This document shows positions 16,647-26,500 of a DNA stretch of 64,000 nt, piece by piece; position 1 is the stretch's first letter, and every line of letters begins with the position of its first letter. Source of the stretch: Denitromonas ohlonensis (GTDB lineage: Bacteria > Pseudomonadota > Gammaproteobacteria > Burkholderiales > Rhodocyclaceae); NCBI RefSeq assembly GCF_007625205.1, contig NZ_VMNI01000004.1:124001-188000 (forward strand). Reading direction: 5' to 3'. Made by a program: the position numbers and the translations under genes. The notes beneath the pieces were generated by a model. It saw only the letters and a program-made list of their open reading frames with translations, did not search any database and was not told the origin of the DNA.

Positions 16647-19418
16647 ATGGCCTTGAAGCCCCATCGCTCGCTGGGCCGCAAACTGCGCAGCATCGTGCTG
16701 GTCAGCATCATTGTGGCCTTGGTTGTGGCGTTTCTGGCCATTGGTCTGAGCGAGTTGCGCCAGGAGGTTCAGCGCATTCAAGACCAGGCCGATATCTACG
16801 CGGAACTGGTGGTTGAGAACGGTGCGGCGCCCTTGCGGTTTGAAGATGCCGGCAGCGCCGAGCGTCTGCTCGGCTCGCTGCGCCATGTTGAACAGATTCG
16901 TGCCGCGCTGTTGCGCCGCGCCAACGGCGAAGTGTTTGCAACCTATCCGATCGATCTTGAAGACATCGCCCCCAATTTTTATCCGCTTCAGACCCTGCGG
17001 GTGGATGAGGCCGGCATCTGGGAGTTTCCGCGCTACTTCCGCGCCTGGCCGGTGCGTCACGACGGTGAATACCTGGGCGACCTGGTGCTCGAGGTCTCGC
17101 TGGCCGGCATGCTGGCGGACATGGTCGAGTGGTTTGTGCTGGCGCTGGTCGGGCTGGGCCTGGGCGGCCTGGTCGCGACCTTGCTGGTGCGTCGTGCGGA
17201 GCAGTCCATTGTGCAGCCGGTGGTGCAGCTGGCCAGTGTGGTGCGCGATGTTCGCAATTCGGGGCGCTACGATGTGCGTGCGCCCGCCGGTCCGCGCGAT
17301 GAGGTTGGTGAGCTGGTCGACGGTTTCAACAGCATGCTGACGGAAATCGAGGCACGTGATTCGGCCCTGGCCGCGCACCGTGATCGTCTCGAACAAGACG
17401 TGGCCTTGCGCACCGGCGAACTGTCGATGGCCAAGGAAGAGGCCGATGCCGCGCGTGAAGAGGCCGAGGCCGCGAACCGCGCAAAGAGCCTGTTCCTGGC
17501 CAACATGAGCCACGAAATCCGTACGCCGATGAATGGCGTGCTGGGCATGGTCGAGTTGCTGCGCGGCACCGAGATGAACAGCCGGCAGGTGCGTCTGATC
17601 GACACCTTGCATGCCTCCGCTGAGTCGCTCCTGTATCTCATCAATGATGTGCTGGATGTCTCCAAGATCGAGGCGGGCAAGCTCGAGCTCGAGCAGATCG
17701 AGTTTTCGCCGCGCCAGGCGGTTGAAGACGTCGCCTTGTTGTTTGCCGAACGGGCGCAGCGCAAGGACGTTGAGTTGATGGTGGTGGTGTCGGCCAATGT
17801 GCCAGAGCGCGTTTGCGCCGATGGTCACCGCTTCCGCCAGGTGCTCAACAACCTGGTGTCCAACGCCGTCAAATTTACCGACAAGGGTTACATCCGGATC
17901 GATCTGGACGCCCGCGTTGCGGCGGACGGACAGCTTCGGCTGGCGGGCAGCGTCACCGATACCGGTATTGGCATTCCTGCCGAGCTTCAGCCGCGCCTGT
18001 TTCAGGCCTTCTCGCAGGCCGACAGCTCCATGGCCCGGCGCTTTGGTGGCACGGGGCTGGGCCTGACGATTTCGCGTCAGCTGGTTGAATTGATGGGCGG
18101 GCGGCTGGAGTTCGAAAGCATCCCCGAGGAACGGACGCGGTTTTTCTTTGCGGTCGATGCCCGCTTGTGTGATCCCGCGCCGGTGTTCAAGCCCGCCGGG
18201 CGGGTGGCAATTGTGGCCGGCGGCGCGCCGTTGCGCGACGCCCTTATGGTGCAAATCGAAGCGCTCGGCTATGAGGCCGACGGCTATGCCGATCCGGAGG
18301 CATTGGCCCGTGCCGGCGCCGCGCCCTACGTCGCGGTGCTGGTGGATCGCCATGGCACCAACAGCGACGGGTTTGCGCGCATTGCGCAGATGACGCGATC
18401 CGGTCAGCGCACCGTCGCCATGGTTCGTCTGCGTTCGGCCAGTGATGAAGAAGACGCCCGAGCGGCCGGCGCTGAAGCCTGCGTGCCCAAGCCCGTCTTG
18501 GCCAGCGATCTGCTCGCGGTGCTGCGTGGCGACACTTCGCGACAAGTGCGGCAGCAAGTCAGCAGTGCGCCGAGCCTGCGCTCGCGCGCCCGGGTGTTGC
18601 TGGCCGAGGACCACCCCGTCAATGCCGAGATCGTCTGTGCCCTGCTGGGCGAGTGCGGCTGTCGGGTGACGGTGGCGAACAACGGCCGCGAAGCGGTGGC
18701 CATGTATCGCAAGGGCGCGTTCGACCTCGTGTTGATGGATATTCAGATGCCCGACATGGACGGCATCGAAGCCACGCGCGAGATCCGTCGCGCCGAGCGC
18801 TCGGGCACCGGCAGCGAACGTGTGCCGATTCTGGCGCTCACCGCCAATGCCCAGCGCGATGATCGCGCCGCCGCCTTGTCGGCCGGTATGGACGACTACC
18901 TCACCAAGCCGGTGTCCGGCGAGCGACTGCGTGAGGCGCTGATGCGCTGGGCGCCGACGGCGCCCATGGACGCGCCCGCCGTGCTGGGCGCGTCGGCGGC
19001 CGAGCCTGCCGACAGCACGATCGTCGGTGAGTTGCCGGCACTCGACATGGCCGTCCTGCTTGGGGTGCCCGGCGTGCGCGGTGATCGCGCGGCGCCGATG
19101 CTCAAGCGCCTGGCGAACCTGTTTGTTCGCGAGACGGGGCAGCAGGTGCAAGCGCTGGCGGAGGCGTTTGCACAGCAGGATCGACCCGCTGCCCAGCGGG
19201 TGGCGCACAAAATGAAATCGGCCGCTGCGGCGGTGGGCGCATCGCGTCTGGCAGGCCTGGCGCGGGCGCTGGACACCGCCCTCAAGGCCGGCGAGGATAT
19301 GAGCGAATTGCCCGAGGTGGCCGAGTTGCAGCCCGCTTTCGTGGCTTACCAGAAGGCACTGGTGGATGAAGGCGTCGAACTGGATGGGGCGACGGCTGGA
19401 AAGGATTTGAGTTCATGA
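16647..19418 (+). CDS. Hybrid sensor histidine kinase (sensor-HAMP-HisKA-HATPase-REC-HPt)
   Basis: A 923-residue inner-membrane phosphorelay kinase of BarA-like layout. TM1 is about residues 14-33, a periplasmic sensor about 34-160, TM2 about 163-183, then HAMP. The phospho-accepting His289 is in the SHEIRTP motif. The ATPase domain shows [17 protein letters not shown] and FGGTGLGL. A degenerate receiver-like stretch (about 515-630) precedes a full receiver with Asp698 in [13 protein letters not shown], and a C-terminal HPt domain carries His854 ([14 protein letters not shown]). The start follows YfiR by one base with GGGAGGG upstream; the stop overlaps the next start (ATGA). The HPt should pass phosphate to the receiver of the next gene product. 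Confidence 0.93.
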   Translation: MALKPHRSLGRKLRSIVLVSIIVALVVAFLAIGLSELRQEVQRIQDQADIYAELVVENGAAPLRFEDAGSAERLLGSLRHVEQIRAALLRRANGEVFATYPIDLEDIAPNFYPLQTLRVDEAGIWEFPRYFRAWPVRHDGEYLGDLVLEVSLAGMLADMVEWFVLALVGLGLGGLVATLLVRRAEQSIVQPVVQLASVVRDVRNSGRYDVRAPAGPRDEVGELVDGFNSMLTEIEARDSALAAHRDRLEQDVALRTGELSMAKEEADAAREEAEAANRAKSLFLANMSHEIRTPMNGVLGMVELLRGTEMNSRQVRLIDTLHASAESLLYLINDVLDVSKIEAGKLELEQIEFSPRQAVEDVALLFAERAQRKDVELMVVVSANVPERVCADGHRFRQVLNNLVSNAVKFTDKGYIRIDLDARVAADGQLRLAGSVTDTGIGIPAELQPRLFQAFSQADSSMARRFGGTGLGLTISRQLVELMGGRLEFESIPEERTRFFFAVDARLCDPAPVFKPAGRVAIVAGGAPLRDALMVQIEALGYEADGYADPEALARAGAAPYVAVLVDRHGTNSDGFARIAQMTRSGQRTVAMVRLRSASDEEDARAAGAEACVPKPVLASDLLAVLRGDTSRQVRQQVSSAPSLRSRARVLLAEDHPVNAEIVCALLGECGCRVTVANNGREAVAMYRKGAFDLVLMDIQMPDMDGIEATREIRRAERSGTGSERVPILALTANAQRDDRAAALSAGMDDYLTKPVSGERLREALMRWAPTAPMDAPAVLGASAAEPADSTIVGELPALDMAVLLGVPGVRGDRAAPMLKRLANLFVRETGQQVQALAEAFAQQDRPAAQRVAHKMKSAAAAVGASRLAGLARALDTALKAGEDMSELPEVAELQPAFVAYQKALVDEGVELDGATAGKDLSS

Positions 19419-21556
19419 CCGAGATTGAACGGAGCGCGCGCCTGCTGGTGGTCGACGATGACGACGTAACGCGCATGCTCGCGTGCGCCGCGCTCGAAGA
19501 GGCCGGCTTCCAGGTGGCCGAAGCGGCCGATGGCGAGGCGGGGCTGACCCGCTTCGGCGAGTTCCACCCCGATCTGATTCTGCTCGATGTGCTGATGCCG
19601 GGCATTGATGGCTTTGAAACCTGCCGGCGTCTGCGCCAACAAGGCGTGCGTGTGCCCGTCATCATGCTCACCGGCCTGGAAGACTCCGCGTCGATCGAAC
19701 TCGCCTACGACAGCGGCGCCACCGATTTCATCCCCAAACCGATCAACTGGACGCTGCTCCGTCACCGGGTGCGCTATGCCTTGCGCGCCGCCGAGGCCGT
19801 CGATGGTCTGCTGCGCAGCGAGCGCAACCTGAGCGCGGCGCAGGAGATCGCGCGCATCGGCAGTTGGGAGTGGGATCTGAGCACCGACCGCTTCCATCGC
19901 TCCGACAACTACTGTGCGCTGTTTGGCGAAGACGCGGCATCGTTCGGCAAAGGCCTGTCGGCCCTGATCGAGCGGGTGCATCCGGGCGATCGCGAGCGGG
20001 TCTGCAAATCGCTCGACAGCGTTTGCGATGGCCAGCGGTACGCGCTGGAATACCGTATCTTGCGCGCCGATGGTCAGGTGTGCACCGCCCATGAAATGGC
20101 GGTGCCGCTCAGCGACGCCAACGGTCGGGTGGTGCAGGTGCAGGGCACGCTGCAGGATATTTCCGATCGTGTCGCGGCCGAGCAGCGCATCCGCCAACTG
20201 GCCTATTTTGACGACCTCACCGGGCTGCCCAACCGGGTGCACTTTCGCGAGGCCCTGCAATCGGCGCTACTGCGCGAACAAGCCCGGGGCGGGCATTGCG
20301 CCGTGGTGCTGATCAATGTCGACCGGTTCAAGCGGATCAACGAAACCCTGGGCCAGGATGCGGCCGACCGGGTGTTGCAGGTGCTGGCCTTGCGCCTGGG
20401 CGCCGGCCACGCCGGCACGACCGAGGATGGTGTGGCGCCCGATCGGCTGGACGCGCCGCGCATGGCGCGCATCAATGCCGATAATTTTGCCTTGTTTGTC
20501 GAAGGCGCCTCGGGCCGTGCGGCGGTCGAAGCCGAGGTGCAGTCTTTGCTGTCACGGGCCGGCTCGGCCGTGCACATGGACGGCCAGACCTTGAATGTGT
20601 CCTTCAGTGCTGGTCTGGCCTTCTATCCCAAGCATGGCGACACCGCCGATACCTTGCTCAAGTCGGCCGAGATGGCACTCGGCGCCCTGCGCCGCTTGGG
20701 CGAGCACGACGCCATCCAGTGTTACACCGAGCAGATGAAAGTCGACGCGATGTCGCGCTTGAGCATGGAAAGTGCCTTGCGCGAAGCGATCGACAAGGAT
20801 CAGTTCGTGCTGGTGTATCAACCCAAGGTCGACGCCGATCGGGGGCGCATCGTCGGTGGCGAGGCCCTGGTGCGCTGGCATCACCCGACCGAAGGCGTGA
20901 TCGGCCCGGTCGCCTTCATTCCACTGCTCGAAGAGATGGGCCTGATCGGTCATCTTGGCCAGTGGGTGCTCAACCAGGCCTGCGATGACCTCAGTCGCTG
21001 GCGGGCCGCCGGCGTGCCGGTGGTGCCCATCGCGGTGAACCTCTCGGCGATCCAGTTTGGCCGGCAGGATCTGCTCGACAGCATCCGCGACACCCTCGAT
21101 GCCCACGAAGTGGGGGCCGACATGATCGAGCTCGAAGTGACCGAATCCGCGCTGATGCGCGACACCCACGCGACGGCCGAAGTGCTGCACGGGCTGCACG
21201 GCCTGGGGCTGTCGCTGGCGGTGGATGATTTCGGGACGGGGTATTCGTCGCTCGCTTATCTCAAGCGCTTCGCCGTCGACACGCTCAAGATCGACCGCTC
21301 CTTCGTGCAGGACTGCGACGGCGGCAACCACGACCCGGCCATCGTGCGGGCGATCATCGCCATGGCGCGCAGTCTGGGCATGGGGCTGGTGGCCGAAGGC
21401 GTCGAGACCGAGGCGCAGGCGCGGGTGCTGCAGGCCCATGGCTGCCCGGTGATGCAGGGCTATCTGTTTGCGCGCCCGATGTCGGAAGTGGATTTTCGCA
21501 CCGCGCTGCGCGACGGACTGCCGGGCGCCGACCGCTTCCGGCGGGCTGCCGAGTGA
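19415..21556 (+). CDS. Response regulator REC-PAS-GGDEF(degenerate)-EAL, probable c-di-GMP phosphodiesterase
   Basis: A 713-residue cytoplasmic response regulator. The receiver (1-120) has the acidic pocket VVDDDD and phospho-acceptor Asp58 ([10 protein letters not shown]). A PAS domain follows (about 140-255). The GGDEF domain is degenerate: the signature is NADNF at 354-358, so cyclase activity is unlikely. The EAL domain looks intact, with Glu483-Ala-Leu in [32 protein letters not shown] and AEGVETEAQ, all consistent with c-di-GMP hydrolysis. The degenerate GGDEF may act as a nucleotide-sensing regulator of EAL, as known in similar proteins. It is translationally coupled to the kinase gene and is the presumed output of the whole operon. 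Confidence 0.92.
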   Translation: MTEIERSARLLVVDDDDVTRMLACAALEEAGFQVAEAADGEAGLTRFGEFHPDLILLDVLMPGIDGFETCRRLRQQGVRVPVIMLTGLEDSASIELAYDSGATDFIPKPINWTLLRHRVRYALRAAEAVDGLLRSERNLSAAQEIARIGSWEWDLSTDRFHRSDNYCALFGEDAASFGKGLSALIERVHPGDRERVCKSLDSVCDGQRYALEYRILRADGQVCTAHEMAVPLSDANGRVVQVQGTLQDISDRVAAEQRIRQLAYFDDLTGLPNRVHFREALQSALLREQARGGHCAVVLINVDRFKRINETLGQDAADRVLQVLALRLGAGHAGTTEDGVAPDRLDAPRMARINADNFALFVEGASGRAAVEAEVQSLLSRAGSAVHMDGQTLNVSFSAGLAFYPKHGDTADTLLKSAEMALGALRRLGEHDAIQCYTEQMKVDAMSRLSMESALREAIDKDQFVLVYQPKVDADRGRIVGGEALVRWHHPTEGVIGPVAFIPLLEEMGLIGHLGQWVLNQACDDLSRWRAAGVPVVPIAVNLSAIQFGRQDLLDSIRDTLDAHEVGADMIELEVTESALMRDTHATAEVLHGLHGLGLSLAVDDFGTGYSSLAYLKRFAVDTLKIDRSFVQDCDGGNHDPAIVRAIIAMARSLGMGLVAEGVETEAQARVLQAHGCPVMQGYLFARPMSEVDFRTALRDGLPGADRFRRAAE

Positions 21557-21565
21557 GCGGCGACC

Positions 21566-22273
21566 TCAGGTCCGCCAGCTCACCCGTTCCGACAGCATCC
21601 CGCTGATCGCATCCAGCGCCTGGGGCGACTCGGTGATGATCGCGTAATAGCCCTGGCCACCCGGCAGCGCGCGGGCCACATAGCCTTTCATCTGCAATGT
21701 GCCGGTCGGCGCATTCACGCCCTTGCCCGGGATGAGCAGCAAGGTGGCCGGGCCGTGTTCGGTGTCGAGCACGATATGCCAGCCCGTGCCTTCCGGCACC
21801 GGGCACAGCTTCATGTAGCGCACTTTGCCGACAGACCGGTGCATCTGGCCGCCGAAATTGGCCAGCACGAAGCGGAACTGGCTCGGGTCGGCGAGGCGGT
21901 GATCGGTCAGCGATTCGGGTTCGTGCAGCACATGCTCGATGGCCAGACGCGCGTAATCGACCTCCGCGCGCGGCTGCCATTGCTGGAAGCCGATGCCGAG
22001 GCTGAGCACCACCGTGGCGGCCAGCGCCATCAAGCTCCAGGGGCGGCGCTTGCCGTGATGCACATTCAGCAGCACACGGTCGGCCAGACCGTCCGGCACC
22101 GGCACGGCGAGCACCTGTTCGATCTGCGCATCGCTGGCGTCGAGACGGCGAGCAAACGCGCGGCACATCGGGCAGTCATGCATGTGCAGACGGGCCGCCG
22201 GCGACAGGCGACGCGGGTCCGCCAGCTTCTCGCGGCGAAAATCCAGGCAGGTGTAGGAGAGAGTGTCGCTCAT
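21566..22273 (-). CDS. DUF3379-type anti-sigma factor with HX3CX2C zinc motif
   Basis: A 235-residue single-pass membrane protein. The cytoplasmic N-terminus carries HMHDCPMC, which fits the HX3CX2C zinc anti-sigma signature, and one membrane helix follows (WSLMALAATVVLSLGIGF, about residues 79-96). The rest is periplasmic. Family context (DUF3379, usually next to an ECF sigma gene) and a 4-bp overlap with the sigma factor gene upstream support an anti-sigma role: holding the sigma factor until an envelope or redox signal arrives. The signal is unknown. It ends 9 bp from the convergent stop of the c-di-GMP regulator gene. Confidence 0.82.
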   Translation of the reverse strand: MSDTLSYTCLDFRREKLADPRRLSPAARLHMHDCPMCRAFARRLDASDAQIEQVLAVPVPDGLADRVLLNVHHGKRRPWSLMALAATVVLSLGIGFQQWQPRAEVDYARLAIEHVLHEPESLTDHRLADPSQFRFVLANFGGQMHRSVGKVRYMKLCPVPEGTGWHIVLDTEHGPATLLLIPGKGVNAPTGTLQMKGYVARALPGGQGYYAIITESPQALDAISGMLSERVSWRT

Positions 22274-22785
22274 TGGGTGCCTCGCTTGCGCGGCCGGTCG
22301 GATTCGCCCATTAGCCCGCGCAGGGCCTGGCGGGCACGGGTCAGTCGCACCATGATTGCGCCTTCGGTGGTCTCGAGTTGTTCGGCGATCTCGGCGCAAC
22401 TGAAGCCGCCGAGGGTTTGCAGTAGAAAGGGTTCGCGCAGACTCAGCGGCAGATTGCCGATCACCTGCTCCAGTTCGAACATCTCCAGCGGATCGTGGTC
22501 CGCCGCAATGGCCAGATCTTCGGGCGCATCGTCGACATAGTCAAAGCGTTTGCGCTCATATAGTCGGGCGTGTTCACGCCGCACGATGGTCAGCAGCCAG
22601 GGCTTGGGCGTGGCCTTGTCGCGCAGCTGATCCCAGCGCTGCCAGGCGCGGACAAAGGCCTCCTGCACCACGTCTTCGGCCACAAAGCGATCGCCGCACA
22701 GCCAGTAGGCAAAGCGGTACAGATCGCTACTGTAGGCGCGCACCATTTGATCAAAGGCGCGGCGTTTTCCCAGGGAAAGCAACAT
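22270..22785 (-). CDS. ECF-type RNA polymerase sigma factor
   Basis: A 171-residue extracytoplasmic-function sigma factor. Region 2 is YRFAYWLCGDRFVAEDVVQE and region 4 spans LPLSLREPFLLQTLGGFSCAEIAEQLETTEG to the recognition helix ending RLTRARQALRG. ATG 22785 is chosen because a perfect AGGAGGAG lies seven to eight bases upstream; in-frame starts up to 22923 would add a non-conserved Arg-rich leader. It overlaps the anti-sigma gene by 4 bp. Such pairs commonly autoregulate; a possible own promoter is noted at 22807-22836. Confidence 0.92.
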   Translation of the reverse strand: MLLSLGKRRAFDQMVRAYSSDLYRFAYWLCGDRFVAEDVVQEAFVRAWQRWDQLRDKATPKPWLLTIVRREHARLYERKRFDYVDDAPEDLAIAADHDPLEMFELEQVIGNLPLSLREPFLLQTLGGFSCAEIAEQLETTEGAIMVRLTRARQALRGLMGESDRPRKRGTQ

Positions 22786-23144
22786 CAATCGACTCCTCCT
22801 GAGAGACCAGACCCGCGAGCCGGGCAAAAGCTTACAGACCCGGTGAGTCAATCTGCGCGGTCGACGCGGTAGAATGCGCCCATCTGAATCGACCCGTGTG
22901 TTTGCCATGATCCTAGACGCCACAGTTGACCGCTTGTGCCTGCCAGCAAGGAGCTGACTGTGCGGAATAAGTCGGCTTCGATGCCGCTCACCCGGCTGGT
23001 GGGTGCGCTACACACCCGATTGCACGCCTGGCGAGCGCTCTGGCTGCGTTGCTCCTCCTTACAGCGTGCAGGCTGCGCGTCGTCGCGCCTTGCCAGCGCA
23101 CTCACCAGACGCACACTCGGGCGCGTCCAACTGCGGTTTCTAGG
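22786..23144. other. 359-bp divergent intergenic region, sigma factor / crcB
   Basis: No convincing gene. It should hold the sigma-operon promoter on the minus strand and the crcB promoter on the plus strand; a plus-strand TAGAAT (22870-22875) is -10-like. A short plus-strand frame 22960-23148 starts at GTG after AAGGAG and overlaps crcB as ATGA, but its codon use is unlike that of real genes here (see rejected items). No fluoride riboswitch pattern was recognised before crcB. Confidence 0.5.
22807..22836 (-). promoter_or_regulatory. Candidate ECF-dependent promoter for the sigma/anti-sigma operon
   Basis: On the minus strand TGTAAG is followed after 17 bp by GGTCTGG, placed just before the AGGAGGAG of the sigma gene. 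TGTAA...GTCT-type pairs are typical of some ECF promoters, so autoregulation is plausible. This is pattern reading only. Confidence 0.25.
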
Positions 23145-23528
23145 ATGAATCCAGCCGGATTCCTTGCCGTCGGGGTCGGGGCGGCCCTGGGAGCCTGGAT
23201 TCGCTGGTGGCTCGGGGTGCGACTCAACCCGCTGTTCCTCCAATTGCCGCTCGGCACCTTGGTGGCCAACCTGCTGGGCGGCTATCTGATCGGCGTGGCG
23301 GTGGCGTATTTCGCCCATCACACGGCCTTGCCGCCGGAAGTGCGTTGGTTTCTGGTGACCGGCTTTCTCGGCGCGCTCACCACCTTCTCGACCTTCTCGG
23401 CCGAGGTGGTGATGATGATCAGCGCCGCGCAATATGGCTGGGCGCTGGCCACGGCCGGGCTCCACCTGGTTGGCTCCCTGCTCATGACCGGTCTGGGAAT
23501 CGTCACTTTCCAGTGGCTGCGCGCCTGA
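23145..23528 (+). CDS. crcB: Fluoride ion channel CrcB
   Basis: A 127-residue four-helix membrane protein of the CrcB/Fluc family, which forms dual-topology dimers that export fluoride. Characteristic features are GAALGAWIRWWLG near the N-terminus, the asparagine-containing LGTLVANLLGGYLIG, and the conserved GFLGALTTFSTFSAE segment that lines the fluoride path. ATG 23145 gives the usual family length; an in-frame frame extending to 23049 adds an unrelated leader. It sits one base ahead of hrpA, so the two may be co-transcribed although functionally unrelated. Confidence 0.94.
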   Translation: MNPAGFLAVGVGAALGAWIRWWLGVRLNPLFLQLPLGTLVANLLGGYLIGVAVAYFAHHTALPPEVRWFLVTGFLGALTTFSTFSAEVVMMISAAQYGWALATAGLHLVGSLLMTGLGIVTFQWLRA

Positions 23529-23529
23529 G

Positions 23530-26500
23530 ATGAGTGAGCCGCTGAAGCGGGGCGAGATCGCCCCGGACCATCCTTTTGCCTTGCTTGATCGCTGCCTGCT
23601 GGCCGATCGCCATCGCCTGCTGCGCGATCTGCGCCGGCTCAAGCCTCGCCCGACATCGCTGGATGCCTTGCCCGAGGCCTTGCGCACGCGGCTCGAGCGC
23701 TCCGCCGCACGCTTTGCCGAGCGCGCCGCCAGCTTGCCGGTGCCGAGTTTTCCGGAGGCGCTGCCGGTCAGCGCGCGGCGCGAGGCGATTGCCGAGGCTA
23801 TCCAGAAGCATCAGGTGATCATCGTCGGCGGCGAAACCGGCTCGGGTAAAACCACCCAGCTACCCAAGATCTGCCTCGCACTCGGCCGTGGTGTCGGCGG
23901 ACTGATCGGCCACACCCAGCCACGCCGGATCGCCGCGCGCGCCACCGCCGAGCGCATCGCCGAAGAGCTGGGCAGCCCGCTCGGTCAGGCCGTTGGCTAC
24001 AAGATCCGCTTTACCGATCGCCTCGGCCCGACCAGTCATATCAAGCTGATGACCGACGGCATCCTGCTGGCCGAGACCCAGGGCGATCCCTATCTGAACG
24101 CCTACGACACGCTGATCATCGACGAGGCGCACGAGCGCAGCCTGAACATCGATTTCCTGCTCGGCTACCTGCGCAATCTGCTGCCCAAGCGGCCGGATCT
24201 GAAAGTCATCGTCACCTCGGCCACGCTAGACGCGGATCGTTTTGCCCGGCACTTTGCCGACGCCAAGGGCCGCCCCGCACCGGTGATCGAAGTCTCCGGC
24301 CGGCTGTTCCCGATCGAGATGCGCTACCGGCCGCCGGAGGACGAAGACAAGTCGGCCCGCCGCGGCGCTGACGCCTGGGATGGTTTGGTCGATGTGGTCG
24401 ACGAAGCCCAGCGCGAAGGCCCCGGCGATGTACTGGTGTTTCTGCCCGGCGAGCGCGAGATCCGCGAGGCCACCGAGGCGCTGCGCAAGGCGCATCACGC
24501 CGCCGGCACCGAGATTCTGCCGCTGTTCGCGCGTCTGTCGGCACAGGAGCAGTCGCGCGTGTTCGGCCGCTCGAGCGGTCGCCGGGTGGTGCTGGCCACC
24601 AACGTGGCCGAGACCTCGCTCACCGTGCCGGGCATCCGCTATGTGGTCGACGTGGGTCTGGCGCGGGTCAAGCGCTACTCGGCGCGCAACAAGGTCGAGC
24701 AACTGCAGATCGAGAAGATCGCCCAGAGCGCCGCACGCCAGCGGGCCGGGCGCTGCGGCCGGGTGTCGGACGGCATCTGCTTCCGGCTCTACGACGAAGA
24801 TGATTTCAATCAGCGCCCCGATCACACCGATCCGGAAATCCTGCGCGCGTCGCTGGCGGCCGTCATCCTGCGCATGAAGGCGCTCGGTCTGGGCGCGGTG
24901 GAAGACTTCCCCTTCCTCGACGCGCCGCCGCCCAAGATGATCGCCGACGGCTATCAACTGCTGAACGAGCTGGGCGCGGTCGACGAGCAGCAGCGCCTCA
25001 CCGAGCTGGGCCGCGAACTGTCGCGCCTGCCCATCGACCCCAAGATTGGCCGCATGATCCTCGCCGCGCGCGACCACGGCTGCCTGCGCGAGGTGCTGGT
25101 GATCGCCGCCGCGCTGTCGGTGCAGGACCCGCGCGACCGGCCACAGGCCCAGGCCGGCACCGCCGACCAGCGCCATGCGCTGTTCCGCGGCGGCGAGCAG
25201 GACGAAAAATCGGAATTCCTGTGGTACTGGAATCTGTGGAAAGCCTATGAAGAGGTGATTCGCCACCAGTCGAGCAACAAGCAGCGGCAATGGTGCAAAG
25301 AGCACTTTCTGTCGCCGCTGCGCATGCGCGAATGGCGTGACATCCATGGCCAGCTGCACAGCCTGTGCGCCGAGCATGGCTGGAAAGAAGGCACGGTGCC
25401 GGCGCATTACGACGCGATCCACAAGGCGCTGCTCACCGGTCTGCTCGGCCATCTGGGTTGCAAGGTGGAAGAGGAGCAGGGCGCGCGTGGCCCGCAGGCC
25501 GGCGGCTACCACGGCGCGCGCGGCATCAAGTTCTGGCCGCATCCGGGCTCGAGCCTGTCGCGCAAGGCGGGCAAGTGGATCGTCTGCGCCGAGTTGATCG
25601 ACACCAGCCGGCTGTTTGGCCGCTGCATTGCGCGCATCGAACCCGAATGGCTGGAGGAAGTCGGCGCGCATCTGATCAAGCGACAGGTGTTTGAGCCGCA
25701 TTGGTCGAAGTCGGCAGGCAGCGTGCGGGCCTGGGAGCGCGGCACGCTGCATGGCGTGGTGCTCTATGGGCGCCGGGCGGTCGGTTACCGCGAGGTCGAT
25801 CCGGCGTTGTGCCGCGAGCTGTTCATCCGCGAGGGCCTGGTACAGGGGCAGATCGATGAGGCGGCGGCGCGGCACATGCCTTTCCTCAAGCACAACCTGC
25901 GGCTGATCAAGGAGATCGAGCGCCTGGAGCACAAGTCGCGCCGCCCCGACGTGCTGGTCGACGATGCACTGATCGAAGCCTTCTACGACGCGCACCTGCC
26001 GGAAGACGTGGTCGACCTGACGAGCTTTGAGCGCTGGCGCAAAACGGCCGAAAAGACCACGCCGAAGCTGCTGCACCTCGACCGCGAGCAACTCATGCGC
26101 CACGAGGCCGAGGGCATCACCACCGACCGCTTCCCGCCACAGTTAAGCGTCTTCGGTCAGCGACTCAAGCTGGAGTATGTGCACGCGCCGGGCGAGGCCG
26201 ACGACGGCGTGACGCTGACCGTGCCGGTCGCCATGCTCAACCAGGTGCCGGCCACGCGCTGTGAATGGCTGGTGCCGGGCTTGCTGGAGGAGAAGGTGCA
26301 CGCGCTGCTGCGCACCGTGCCGCAGAAGCATCGCCACCGCCTGCAGCCGATGGCGCAGAGCGTGAGTGATTTTCTGGCAGCGATCGAGGCTGGCGAGTGG
26401 GCGAGCGACACACCGCTGCTCAAGGCCTTGCAGCAGTTCGTCGAGATGCGGGTCAGCCTCAAGCTGCCAATGGAGTCCTTCCGCCCGGAAAACCTCAATC

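Noticed and set aside
16605-19208. Long minus-strand open frame of 867 residues opposite the hybrid kinase
   Set aside because: It is His/Gln/Arg-rich with no domain; the plus-strand frame has complete kinase motifs. High GC makes such antisense frames common here.
22950-23144. Fluoride riboswitch before crcB
   Set aside because: The conserved GGCGATGG...CCGCC-type fluoride motif was not found in the leader.
22960-23148. Short frame with AAGGAG and ATGA overlap before crcB
   Set aside because: Start and overlap look attractive, but it uses many rare codons (CTA, CGA, TTA, AGA, ACA, GGA), has lower third-position GC than real genes here and no recognisable sequence. At most a leader peptide.
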